Assembly: GCA_017506865.1 (NCBI GenBank)
Contig: JAFCMP010000001.1
Location: 992,001 to 1,056,000, forward strand
Length of the DNA stretch: 64,000 bases
Direction of reading: 5' to 3'
DNA from: Tribonema minus
Taxonomy: Eukaryota; Sar; Xanthophyceae; Tribonematales; Tribonemataceae
Position 1 is the first letter of the stretch. Each line of letters opens with the position of its first letter. The position numbers and the translations under genes were made by a program. Below are positions 33,701-44,800 of the stretch, piece after piece. The notes beneath the pieces were generated by a model, which was not told where the DNA came from, did no database searches, and saw nothing but the letters and a program-made list of their open reading frames with translations.

Positions 33701-34907
33701 CCGCCGCTGCCGCTGCCGCTGTCGCCGCTGCTGCGCTCCTGCCGCGGAGCAGCTGCACACAGAGCGGCAGTCAGAGTAGTGCGGTTGGGGCGAGCAGGTG
33801 CGCAGTGTTGCCAAAGAGTCAGAGCAAGACTTATGGGGCGAGAAAATGCGCAGCAGTCGCAGCGGCGCATGCGCGAGCTCTCGGCTTGAGGGGGTGGTGA
33901 ATGCAGGGGGTGTTGATGCTGGGGGAAGCGCAAGCGTGTGACTTGCACACGCTGCCTTGAACCAGCGTCACCGCCCGCCACTGTCTTGCAACATGCTTCT
34001 CCTCTCTGCCCACATGCTGCTGCCCCTGGCGCTGGTGGAGTTGCGCAAGACGCATGTGTTGCAAAGGTGTTGCGCTTAACAGCAAAACTTGTGCGTTCCT
34101 TGTACTTGCTGATCAGTCTGCAGAGGTGTGCTCTCCATGAGACCGTGTGAGGGGGGCAAAGCAGTATAACATGCTAGACGCGCACCAAGTGCTGGCTGGC
34201 GCTTGCTTCAAACCACTGGTTTGGTCGATCAATGATTCCTGATTGATGCTGGACTAGTGCATGCCACTGCTCACATTGCAGTGCACAAGAACCTTGCAGA
34301 AGTACAAATCTGGGTGCCTTGAAGCAGCCTTCAGCAAGCTGACAACCGCAGCCAGCTCACGCCACTTATTGCTCAGCCAAGCACAGCAGGAACAATGGTA
34401 CAGGTATTGCATGCGTATTCAGTGCTGATAGGTCAACATGCCTCGGGATCTCTCCAAGAAAGCTTGCTGAGTCACTATGGTGCTAGCTTCAACAGGGCAG
34501 CGTGACAGAGCTGATGCCTGCCGCTGGTGCTTTTGCGTATGTCTGCACTGACATCGTAGGCGAAGGCAATTCTGCATCCAGCAACGGCACTATCGCTCTC
34601 TGCTGGGGCATGACTTACAGCAGCTTTACAAGTTGCAGCCTCCAATATGCAAGATCCAAGATTCTACTCTTCGCACAGCTTCGCACAGCTTTGCTGTTCG
34701 CACAGGACGATGCAGTGCAGGCTCACCACGTAAGATGCAACTTCGGCAGTGTCGGCTGCCTGGTCGGGTGAGAGCTGCAGCCTTTGGACAGCAGCTCGAG
34801 CATGCTGCATAAATTGGTCCTTGGATGATGAAAGCCGAGCTTCCTGCAACGCAAGCGAGTGCCAGCAGCGCTGCATCCCGGCGGCATGTTCGCCTCTGCT
34901 TTATCAT
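27764..34907 (-). CDS. Thylakoid-lumen protein with tripartite targeting signal, function unknown; six exons, about 373 aa
   Basis: Exons in gene order: 34907-34727, 33752-33567, 32232-32185, 31357-31107, 30224-29955, 27949-27764; the phases 1,1,1,0,0 match at every junction. Residues 1-25 form an ER signal peptide (DAALLALACVAGSSA) cleaved before Phe in the ASAF-like GSSA-F motif of heterokont plastid proteins. A Ser/Arg-rich transit region and a Gly/Glu-rich linker follow, then a twin-arginine lumen signal (ITRRRALALFAAWGLTFPTR). The mature part contains LDLEYYIKDIFTGNALDPAL, a stretch beginning PLVTGLTDITLRQIAAFSDG, and a C-terminus rich in charged residues ending SPLR. I do not recognise the mature domain; a photosystem-associated or chaperone role would be a guess. 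Delivery to the lumen by the Tat route implies folding or cofactor binding in the stroma. The localisation call is strong. Confidence 0.75.
27950..28510 (-). repeat. Copies of the last lumen-gene exon's 5' edge
   Basis: The exon start (real about 27896-27955; gene strand CGCCAG|GCCAGCAGCGAGGG to DYVSSAVAAY) is repeated at about 28070-28118, 28213-28278 and, weakly, 28443-28470. A (GA)n run precedes several of them (27985-28000, 28130-28142, 28309-28321). The copies keep GCCAG or AACAG acceptors. Confidence 0.8.
29775..29954 (-). repeat. (GAGT)n-type simple repeat next to a donor site
   Basis: From 29782 to 29942 the plus strand carries many CACT/CTGACTCA units. On the gene strand this begins 12 bases after the donor GAG|GTCAGTGA as GTGAGTGAGTGAGTGAGTCAG. 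It is the same pattern as in myosin intron 13. Confidence 0.8.
31358..31760 (-). repeat. Lumen-gene intron 3: two further copies of the exon 4 start, periods about 186 and 191 bp
   Basis: The real edge (ggcgcccgagcgccgggtccagcgcgttgcctg at 31328-31360) is repeated at about 31514-31546 and 31704-31736, each followed by gcatacatac, the acceptor pyrimidine tract on the gene strand. Intervening sequence contains gtgaagttcag units. Confidence 0.85.
33080..33566 (-). repeat. Lumen-gene intron 2: copies of the Tat-signal exon's 3' edge
   Basis: The real edge (about 33561-33640: acgcacccttggctctgggcttgctctcctgcc...cgcgcgcgtgggg) is repeated at about 33405-33482 with good similarity, and at about 33090-33140 and 33190-33250 with poor similarity. 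The nearest copy keeps a GGTACGT-type donor. Confidence 0.8.
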
Positions 34908-35980
34908 TGCAGCAGTGCTACCGCAATGCCATCATCAACCGCCGTCGCAGCTCTTCCGGTCCCCACTACTGTTTGCGAGCCCCACTGGACGATCCGGGTG
35001 CTGTGAAAGAGTTCGGTGGGGGGGGGCGGGAAGGGGGGGGAGGGGTCACTGGGCTTTTTGACAAAACCGGTTCTGTGAAGTGCATACAGTACGTGTGATA
35101 TTGGCAGTAGGGGCGTAATGTGCAGACATTGAAGGGTTATTCATCCCACAACATAGCACGTCTGTAACGTTCTACTTGCAGTGCTCAAAGGCCTTCTGAA
35201 ACTCTGTACTGCACGACCCTCCTCATGGCACTTGGATGGCAGATGATATGCCACTGTCCTGCATACGCCGCTGCACAGACGCCACCACGGCATGCACCAA
35301 CCGCACAGGGAAGACACGCTTCTTAAGATTGAGACTATGAACAACATCATACTGACAAGTTCTGCAGCACTGTGCAACAGATATGAAACGCAACGATAAT
35401 GTAGCCAGATGGGCAGCATCAATTGCAGATGGATAGGTGCATGAAGACGCCATTCTTGACGCATGACATGATGGCATGTGCATTCACAAAGAGCCCGTTC
35501 ATGAACGCAAGCACATCGTGCATGTTGTTGTTGTTGTATACACATTCTTCTCCTCAGCAGACCTGGCAGATTGAGCACTGACTTGAAGACGCTCACACCG
35601 CGGCCGCGCAATGCGCCTGTACACAGTGTGCGCGCGCGGCTGCACCCTCGCATGATGTGCATATACACCCCTCTAGTGCGCCACCCACGTGTGTACCAGC
35701 TTGTGCACGACATGTGGTGTACGCAGCAGCAGCCATGCGAGTACGCGTCCGCTGCGATTGCCTCAATGAGGCAATTCCGCGGCCTTCACCTCAGTACCTG
35801 GACTGACTTCATGCCCACTTCTCGATTCGTGCTGCTGTTGCGGACAGCGTAGGGTTGATGGCGCATTGTTCAGGGGCTGTGTGCGGCAGCCAATCAGCCC
35901 TTGCTTACCCAGTAGCTTTGGTGTGCGCAGCAGCTGTTGAGCGCTGCTGACTCTGTGGTTTGCCGCTTGTGCGCTTGCCA
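34908..35980. other. Spacer between the lumen-protein gene and the Gln/Ala-rich gene
   Basis: About 1.07 kb upstream of the lumen gene ATG. It contains a G-rich tract at about 35018-35045 and no exon I can support. The lumen gene's promoter should lie here. Confidence 0.5.
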
Positions 35981-37558
35981 TCACAGCGCAGCAGCCGCTG
36001 CAGCACCCGTGGCCTGCGCCACATGGGCCACAAGTGAAGTTGCTGACATTCTGTGAAGCAGTTGCTGGCATTTCATAAACATAGCAGGCGGCTCCGGCAC
36101 CAGCCGCTCCGCGCCCGCTGCGCAAACTGATGAGCGTTGCCACTGCACCACTTCATCCTGACAGCTGTGTGTCAGGTGCATAGTCTTGCGTGCAGCACTG
36201 CGGCATTGGGGCAGGCATCTGAGCGTTGCCGCCAACTTCACCACCGCCAACTTCACCACGGCAGCTGCACGTGAAGTTCGTGGTCGCGCGCGGGCACGGC
36301 GCTCAGCGCGGCGTTGGCAGCGCGCCGCTCCGCGGCCGTGAGCGGACAGACGAGCGCCGCCGTGTTGTCCGTGTGCGCGACCCCGCGCAGCAGGCGCTTG
36401 GTGCGCGGGCTCGCCTCCTGCGCAATCAGCACGGCGTTCGCCTGCTGGTGCAACTGCTGCTGCTGCTGCAGTGGCAGCGGCTGCTGCTGCTGCGGCGGCA
36501 GCTGCTGCTGGCGATGCTGCGTCGGCGATGGGCACTGCTGCCGTTGTTGCTGCGAGTGGGCCTGCAGCGGCCGATGCTGCTGCTGCGGCGGCGGCTGCCA
36601 TTGGAGGTGTGGCTGGGCCGGCCACTGAAGCTGTGGCTGATGTGGCGCGCGCGCTTGGTGCTGCTCCGCGCAGCTGCTGTCTGCGCAGTTCTCCACCATG
36701 AGCAGGGCCTCGACGGCGGTGCACGGCGGCGGCCGAGGCGTCGGACTCTGCGCGCGCACGCGTCGCAGCAATGGCCGGAGTCAGTGACGCACGCTGTATT
36801 TGGAAGTTGGCGCACGAAGCTCATTCCTAGTTGAAAGCGCAGGCTGCAATTGTGCTGGGGTTTCAACTGACAGAGGTGCGGTGCGGGCAAGGCTTCACGG
36901 AGCGCCCATGGCGCCGTGCTGCTCCGCTGGCAGCAGCGCTCAATTCGCGTCTCCACGAGCTACCCGAAAGCCTGCGCAGTCAGCACGTAGGCTGAAACAA
37001 GCCGAAAGTGCCGCAGCATCTGTTGGATGACCTCCATTCCGCACCTGTATGTGCCGCCTTGAGGAGTGCTGCAATGCTTCAGGCTAAGCCCCCTTATACC
37101 ACTGGTTTGCAACGTTCAACCAGTCTGATGACTGGAATTGAGCAACTGTCAGCCTGGCGCGCAGATTAAGTTGGTTGCCACTATGCCTGTGCACTGCCTG
37201 CAACGCGAGAGGCACTGCTCGACAGCAATGCTGCCTGTTGGCACTTCCACTGCTGCGCCGCCCAACCCAAGAAATGCATCTAGAAAGTGCCCTCAGCGAA
37301 GGGCGCAGCTGCACCACCTAAGCGTTGCTGCACACGCTGACAACGGCGCGCTAGATAGGTACCAAGAGGGGTGCGCTGACGCGCACCGCGCACGTCACCA
37401 GCACATGAAGTCTGTGCACAACTTCAACTGTAACATGACAGCATCGCTCAGACGCACCGACGGCTCCGGCACCCGCAGCAGCGCTCCCACATGGCACAGC
37501 GTCGCCGCCGGCACGTAGCTCAGCTTCATGCGCCGCGGCGACCGCGGCGCCTCCGCCT

Positions 37559-37643
<85 letters not shown>

Positions 37644-39271
37644 ATCGCCTCCAACTTCAACATCCGCGCCCATCGCCGCCCTCACGCTGCGCGAGTCGCA
37701 CGCGCGCGGAGACTGCGCGGGCGGCGCCGGCATTGCCTGCGGCCGGCACGGCACGCGCGCGCCGTCGGGCGCGAGGCAGCGCCACGAGACTGGGTCCGTG
37801 AGCGCGCCACCGCCGCCGCGCGCCGCGAGCTGCGCGATGCGCTCCTCCACGTGCGCCTGCCGCCGCCGCTGTGCCTGCCGTCGCGCATGCGCGTGTGCAC
37901 GTGCATTGCGGGCAGGGCATTCAGGGGGTGTTACGGTCAGGCAGCGGCGTGTTACGCGCGGAGGCACGTGTGTAAATCCCAGCACAGCGCACTCATGGAG
38001 CTCAGCACGCTGAGTGGTTCTAGTCAAGCGGCGCACGCCTCTGTGCGCACCTCTGCCACTGCGCCGCGCGGACGCATGCGTGTGTTGTCATGCACAAATT
38101 CAACACGGTGTCCGTGGGCATGACTCTGTGATGCGGCGCACACGGCCCTTGCAACAGATCCGGAACGAGACCGACAGTAGCGCCGGTTGCCGAGCAGCAG
38201 CTGCAGGGCACGGCGATGTGCAGTGGGCGGCTGCGGGCATCTTCAACCACCATCACTGCGGCCACTGTTCCCCGTACGGCGTGTGCACATTTTGCGCAGG
38301 CACGGTCTGTCGGTGCAAGCCTTCACCGCACCAAGCACTAGGCTCGACTGCGCTCGGAGCTGATGACTGCGGGTTCAAACTGGACTGGGTGGCCCTGATC
38401 ACAACCCTCACTTTGTACTCACAGGATGAGGACTGGCATTTGCTGGCGCATGCGTCTGATACCAGTGCTCACATTGACAGGTCAGCGGCTGGCGCGCGTC
38501 TGCTGAGTGAGATGCGAGATGCAGCGACCCACTCAGTGAACTTCTTCATGTAGTACTCACCGCAGCTGCGTCAGCTTCTGTCGGCGCAATGATTGTCGAC
38601 ATTTCGTTGTCTGAAGTCGCTGAGGACCGCGCCACCGCGCGCACCGCTGGCGGCGGCGTAAACGGCGCCCCGTGCATGATGGCGGCAACATCCACCCCCC
38701 TGAATATCGCAAGCAGCATCAGCAGCAGGCACGTTTCCTCAGTGCATTTCAAAGTGGCTTGTACAGATTGCATCAGAGAGGCTGCACTTGTGCACCTTGA
38801 CGTTGTGCTTGGCATGGCAGGAGGAAAATCAGGTGGCAACTGGAACCCACGGTGGAGGGCGACACCCACAAGGAGGGAACCAGAATGTTTGACAGGTTGT
38901 TGTGGGCCCAATGTAGCTACACCCAATTGCCACATGCCTCTTCGTCAGCGGCCCAGTATGTACGCACCTGGACATCTCAGGCTGCATCCTCTTTCCCGTC
39001 ACGAGCGGCAGCAGCGCCGTGTGATCGTATGGCCCAAAGAACACCTTGCTGATCGGCGGTTGGCGGTTGTCATTGATGCTAGGCAACGCCGCCATCTCGG
39101 TTGCATATTCGTAGCATCCCGCAAGCAGGCTGCTAGGTATTGCCTCCTGCAGTGTGAGCAGGGCACTGTGATGCGTCATGCTTGCGCTGGCCGCGTAGTA
39201 GGTCATGCCTGTGTTGACGAGGTGGCGGTAGCAGAGGAGGAACGGGCGGGGGCATGGGCCCTCGCTGCTGC
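35981..39271 (-). CDS. Unrecognised Gln/Ala-rich protein, at least five exons (5' end not found)
   Basis: Five segments join with matching phases: 39271-38968, 38699-38561, 37874-37458, 36747-36271, 36157-35981 (stop TGA). The donors are GTGCGT, GTGAGT, GTGCGT and GTGCAG. The first contains YRHLVNTGMTYYAASASMTH and FFGPYDHTALLPLVTGKRM, which are non-repetitive and look like a folded domain. The second reads GVDVAAIMHGAPFTPPPAV. The third carries about 30 consecutive alanines encoded by GCC on the minus strand, then RMKLSYVPAATLCHVGALLR. The fourth is Gln-rich with LLMVENCADSS before it and KRLLRGVAHTDNTAALV after it. I do not recognise the family; a faint resemblance of GPYDHTALLPL to histidine acid phosphatases is not enough to name it. 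The incoming phase at 39271 requires an upstream exon. Confidence 0.5.
37556..37645 (-). repeat. Trinucleotide (GGC)n repeat encoding polyalanine
   Basis: About 29 near-perfect GCC/GGC triplets inside an exon of the Gln/Ala-rich gene. On the gene strand they read as GCG/GGC-type codons for alanine. The length may vary between alleles or be inaccurate in assembly. Confidence 0.8.
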
Positions 39272-40082
39272 CTGAAATGCCCTCGGAGAGAGAGAAAGAG
39301 ACGTTAGTTCGGCGCAATTCATCATGAGATACCGGCGACTGGCAGCCACAACTCCTTGCGCAAAGGCTGGCTCTCACGCAAAACTAAAGTTCGAACTTGA
39401 AGTGCAACTTGGGAAGGAAGAATGGCGAGATGAGACGCGCAAAATTCTTTTTAAAAGGGCATGCTATGGCCCATGGCCCAGACGTGTAACGAAATTCCAC
39501 CTTCCAGGGTGTCCCCCGGGGGCGCGCGACAAACTTTCTGCGCTTGCCGCAGCGACCGAACTTGGGCTTCAGAGCAATGCATTCGGTATCACGCGCTGAT
39601 GTGCGTGCGTTACCACGTCAAATGTTCTCCTGGTTCTCCTGGGGGCGGCCTTCGTGCATGTATATTCTTTGGTGCTTGTGCTGTAGACTGTCATGGGATG
39701 TGTACAGCAGGTGGCCAGTGCAGGTCCGGCTGAGCATGCAGGCATGCATGCATGGTGCCACAATGGTGCCACACTTGGTTGCAAGCGAACATGCCTGACA
39801 GTCGTCCGAACCAGATATTGAGTAGCAGCCTGCTACTAGCAGGCAGCGTTCAAGGCGACCAGCAAGTCTCGCCAATGCGACGCGTGCCATGTGTTGACAT
39901 GAATGAGACACGGCTAGCAGTGCTGTCTACCACATGAGCAACAAGCATGCTGCATGGCCCAGGCGAGGAATTGGCAAACACAGACAATCCGAGAGGAGCA
40001 AGGAATGTGTACACGCCTGTGTGCAATGTGCAATGCAGATTTATGAAGCTCTGCTGGGTTCGTCACTGCCACCTGGTATAGC
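39272..40082. other. Spacer; must hold the missing 5' exon(s) of the Gln/Ala-rich gene
   Basis: About 0.8 kb with no exon I could assign confidently. A gaga-rich tract at 39284-39299 lies just upstream of the first assigned acceptor. The 3' flank of the ankyrin gene is at the right end. Confidence 0.4.
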
Positions 40083-41363
40083 TTACCATAGCAGCTGCCC
40101 CTGCATTGCCTTGCGCTGCAGCTCTTCGCACCGCAACCTACTCTCGTCGCTGCATGGGCGGCCATCTGCCAGCGCCCACTCCACCGTTCGCCAGCACATG
40201 ACGTAGCGGTTCGCATCTGAAACATCGTCATCGATCCACTCCAAGAAAGCAAAGGTCTCCGCTTGCTCCCATGGGCAGCCATTGGCTCTCGCCCACTGAA
40301 GCAGCTCCAGGTGACCGCCTTCGACCGCGCTTGAGCAGGCGGAACCATGCCATGGACAGCCGTGCGCCCGCAGCCACTGCAGCATATCCAGGCGCCCCCG
40401 CGAGGCGGCCGCCATAAACGCACTCCCACCGAAGGGGTGGCCGATGTCGCGAAGCCACTGCAGCACGTGCACGTGGCCATCGCCCGCGGCCGCCATGGCA
40501 AGTGCGTCGTGCATGGGGCAGCCGTTCGCATGCGCCCACTGCAGCAGCTGGAGATGGCCATGCAGGGCCGCGTTGTAGGACGTGTAAATGGCCCACGGGC
40601 AGCCGTGGCCCCGTGCGTACTGGAGCACTTGCAGATGGCCGCCCGCTGCGGCACTATGGCACGTGATCGTGCACCAAGTGTATCCGGCGTTGCGGGCCCA
40701 CTGCAGCACGTCCAGGTGCCCTCTGCCGGCTGCCGCAGCGCACGTGCTCCAGTCTGAGGGACACTGGTGAGCGTGCAACCACTGCAGTACCTGCAGGTGC
40801 CCACCGCCCGCCGCTGCTGCGGTTACGCCCGTGTCCCAGAAGCAGCGGTTGGCACGCGCCCATTGTAGCATCTCGAGGTCGCCACGCGCAGCTGCGGCCT
40901 CGCATAGGGGCACGCTGCTGCGCGCGTCGTGGCCCCAGCCCCTGCCATCTGCGCACATGTCCTGCACCTCTTTGAGCTCGCCGCATTTGACCAAGTGCCA
41001 AAGCAGCCTCGTTTTGCTGCACCCATTTGCGAGCACTCACTGCCTCAGCGGCGAAGACGCAAGCACGGCTTGCACGACCGTTACTTTCTGATAGTGGCTT
41101 GCCTGCTTCCTCCGCTGCATGCTGCTGGCATGAAGCGCGCGCCATCCAGAGCTCACAGAGGACAGCAGGAGGTAGTACCCGTTATGTAGGAAGTCGAAGA
41201 CGTGCGTCCACATGTCTGTGGGGGGATGAGCAAATAGCAGCGCTTTTTGGTGAGTAAGCGCGCTGTCCATGCCGAGCCAGCACCAATAAGGTAAGGGCCA
41301 GGTGCTGCAAAGTGCTCGGAGTCTTTGACTGGACAGAAAGCTGCAAACCTCGCATCTCCCCAT
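40083..41363 (-). CDS. F-box-like / ankyrin-repeat protein, open frame broken by one in-frame TGA
   Basis: Intronless gene of a large heterokont family: a short F-box-like N-terminus (TDMWTHVFDFL, VSSGWRALHASSMQRRKQAS) followed by about eight ankyrin-type repeats with the signature GHLxxLQWAxANGCPW. These proteins are usually scaffolds or substrate adaptors. The likely start is ATG at 41270 (MDSALTHQKALLF); an earlier ATG exists at 41363. The frame is continuous from there to 40083 except for TGA at 41039-41037, between SSPLRQ and VLANGCSKTRLLW. The codon after the TGA is GTG, not ATG, so the downstream part has no natural start nearby. The TGA lies inside a 24-nt GT...AG stretch whose removal keeps frame, but that is shorter than known introns outside a few lineages. 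A recent pseudogene, readthrough or a base error are all possible. Confidence 0.8.
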
Positions 41364-41815
41364 TGTTTATCACTAGCAAGTTACAGGTATCGGGAGAGAG
41401 CAGTGACTGTCGCACCGATGCGTCAGAACACTGAGCGTGCGTCACGAGCTTGCTGTGCGGAAGCTGCTGCGCTGCCGCATTTTAGAGTCTCCCACTTCTT
41501 ACCGTGTCGCTGTTGACTTGCTTTGGCCTTGGCGTCGCAAGAGGATGTGAGGGCCAGCTCACGGGCTCTCTTCCGTGTTGCCACCATCCTCCGCAAGCTG
41601 CTGCGCACGTTGTGTCTCCTCCGTAATGTTATGTGCTCTAGTTCATGAAACGCTGGCCGCCACCTACACTGTAGGCTAGACTACACCACCTGGCAAGACG
41701 AACTTCAACCGCAACTTCCAAGATTCTTGAAACTCGGATTGCAGAGAGAGTTGTTTGGGCAGGCAGGGTTACTTGTGCGGGCCAGCGCAAGGCGCTGGCA
41801 CAGCATACGACAGCC
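41364..41815. promoter_or_regulatory. Divergent intergenic region between the ankyrin gene (-) and the NTE gene (+)
   Basis: The 450-bp gap separates two gene starts facing away from each other, so it should contain both promoters. I see no TATA-like box that I would defend. Confidence 0.4.
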
Positions 41816-44800
41816 ATGAGCGATGCTGCGAATCTAGAAGGGCTGCAAGCTCGCGAGCTGGCGTTGCCTGTGCTCTCGGCAGTTGTGCTGCTGTCCACAG
41901 TAGCTGTCTTCATTGCGTATGTTCACAACAAACGCACCTCATCGGTGGCGACAGCGGGCATGACAGAGCTAGGAGGCAAGCTCAGAAGGACGACCAGCTT
42001 TGACAGCCGCTTGCGATCTTCCGCTGAGAGGGCCAAATCCATCGGTGACCTTTTGAACAGGGTTGACAGACGAGGCAAGCAAGCAGTGAATAATTGGCGT
42101 CGAAGCTCTGTCGCTCAGAAACTGCGCCGCTCAGTTCATGCCCTGCAGCTGGCGCCAGGCAGTGGCGATGGGCTGACGAGCCTGTATGCACGAGGTGGTG
42201 ACAGTGCTGGCCGGGATGCGGGAGGCATGCACAGCAGCTGGAGCATGGCGGCAAGGCTATCGAATGCGATATCCGGGGTGGATGAGGAGCTGAGCGAGGC
42301 AGGACAGCTGGCTCTCGAGGCCTTGACCATGCTGGATGTCTTCGGCAGTGTGCAGGTGCGTCTGTGTGGTGCGCCTGCCGCACTCATATTCTGCCGCGTG
42401 GCTCAACATCCTCAGATCGTGCGTGCGCAGACGCTGATGCTGGGGACGTGCTGTCTGGAGCAGGCACCATTAGCAACAGAACCAATCATGCAGGTGCAGA
42501 GGTTGCTGTAATTTCTCATGCCTGATGATGTTGCTCTGCGATGCTGCAGCTGTTGAGGCCGTATTATATTGATTTTAATAGCGAACACCCATGCCTCAAA
42601 CGCTAAAAAGCTTGCACACAGAAGTCTTTTGACAGTGTGGATATGATGGCGCTTTTTGACTCATGGCCAATGACTTCAGCAGCAGCGACCACGGTCATTG
42701 GTGGAAGGCGCTTGCGGCTAACCACTCATTGTCATCTAGAGCTCTAAGACCTTGTGATTCGTTTCCATTGAAAAGAGCCGCAGACCAGTACCATTCGCTG
42801 CTCTCAGCGCTCGCTTTATGATGTGCAGCATGCGCTTCTTGGAGTTATAATTGCAACTGCAGAGTGCTGCAAGCACCAGCATGTGGAGAATGTGCTGGTT
42901 TCCCATTTCATTCCAAACTGCAAGGCGATTGTCACGGATAAGGTACTTGTTGCAAATGGATGTTTGCATGTCATATCAAGCTGTGATTCTATTGTGAGTT
43001 CGCAGGACCCGCTGATGGACTGTCGCAGCCGCCACAGTGACGTAACTGCTGTCACCAAAAGTGTGCCATTCTGTGTACCGTCTACGTGCGCATTCCGTTC
43101 ACAAAGTCGTAGGACAGTGTGGCTCCCGGGCACAGCCGATGCACGCAGCCACTCCACAACACTCATTCAGACACGCTATAATTTAGCAGATACTCCATTT
43201 CACTGCACCTCCATGAGAAGAGCCGCTGCCAAGGCACACGCACCTCACCATCATGCAGCGGCATTCATAGTGAGCCACAGGTACATCGCCATGACATACT
43301 CTACCGCGTCATTCGCGACCGAGCAGGACATGCAGCTGGAGAGCGTCTGCCGCCGCGCCGAAACCGTCGACGTCGCCGAGAACGTGCCCCTCCTGGTGCA
43401 GGGGCAGCCCCTCGACGACATCTTCATACTCGACAGCGGCTGCGTCAACGTCTTTGTCAGCGGCCCCAGCGCGCCAGCAGAGCCCGCCGCTGCGGCGGCA
43501 GCAGCAGCATCAGGAGGCAGTGCTCACGCTGTTGCCATGGACACCCCGTCGGAAGGGGCAGCGGCGGCGGCGGCGGCGCCGGCGCCGGGCCATGAGGCGC
43601 CGCAGCCGCAGCCGCCGCAGGCAGACCTCCTCATGTGCGCCAGTACGCGCGGCACAGTGTTGCTGGGGCTGTCAGATCTGCTGGCGCTGCTGCTGCCGCC
43701 TCCGCCGTCACCAGAGGATGCGCGCCGCGGCGGCAGCGCCAACGGCAGCGGAGCTCCGGAGGCAGCGGCGGCAGCGGCGGTGTGTGCGAGCGTCACGGTG
43801 ACGGCGGCGACGGCGTGCCGCCTCGTGCGCATCCCGAACGCGCGGAAGCGGCTGCGCGCGCTGGCGGCGGCGGCGGAGCGCGACAGGCGCGGCGGCAGCG
43901 GCGGCAGCGCGGAGCTGCTGCGCGGCGTGCTCGCGCGGCTGCACCTCGTCACGATGCACTGCGCGTGCCTGTACCTCGGCCTCGTGCACGAGCTGCTGAG
44001 GCCGGCGGCGCGCGCGCACGCGGCGCCGCCGCTGCCGCCGCGGCTCGCCGCCCTGCCGTGCTATGACGCGGACGCCGGCGGCGGCGGCGGCAGCAGCAGC
44101 GGCAGCGGCGGCAGCGGCTCTGCCGACGTAAGCGGCGGCGGCGGTGGCGGCAGCGGCGATGACGTCAGGCACGTCCCGGTGCGTGCGCAGCCTCCACGGG
44201 CAGATTTTGTGCGCGCAGTGGTCGCGCATGCGCTAGGCGTTCATGAAAAGTCGGTGCCGCCGATCCGCTGCAACGGCAGCGGCGGCGGCGGCTTTGCAGC
44301 CGCAGCATTCGACAACGACGATGCCGCCGCGCAGACGGCCACCAGGAGCGGCGCCTCCGACGACTTTGCGGCGGGAGAGCGGGCGCGTGCGGCGGCAGCG
44401 GCGGCGGCGGCGGCGGCGGCGTGCGTGGAGGTCGTGCGCTTTGAGGACGGCGCGCTGCTGCCGCTGGACGGCGACAGCGGGCCGTGCATGTACGTGCTGA
44501 TCGCGGGCGCGGCGGAGTGCCGCGTGGGGCATCAGGCGGGGGGCGGGGGGATCTTTCGCTTCGCGGCAGGGGGGCGGGGGGGGGGGGGCGGAGGGGGGGG
44601 GTGGGGGGCCGCTGTACTACAGGCACGGTCCAGGGTCCACCATCGGACTGCTGTGCCTGATGACAGGTGAGCCTTGGGGACGACCTGCGTGGCCGCTCTC
44701 GTGGCCATGTCTGCGTCGCGCAGACGTGGTACCAGCACGAGTGTTACTAACACTCTGGCTTCTAACAGTTAACCGTTGCTGCACCGCTCGAAACCGGGGT

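Noticed and set aside
34727-34844. Alternative reading of the lumen-gene first exon in another frame (a 39-codon segment between CAG and GTGAGC).
   Set aside because: The frame chosen gives a signal peptide, an ASAF-like site and the correct phase 1 into the Tat exon. The alternative ends in phase 0, which does not fit the next exon.
43267-44670. Long Ala/Gly-rich open frame considered as low-complexity noise.
   Set aside because: It contains family-specific cNMP-binding segments ([28 protein letters not shown]) in the right order between the NTE membrane helix and the later exons, so it is accepted as NTE exon 2.
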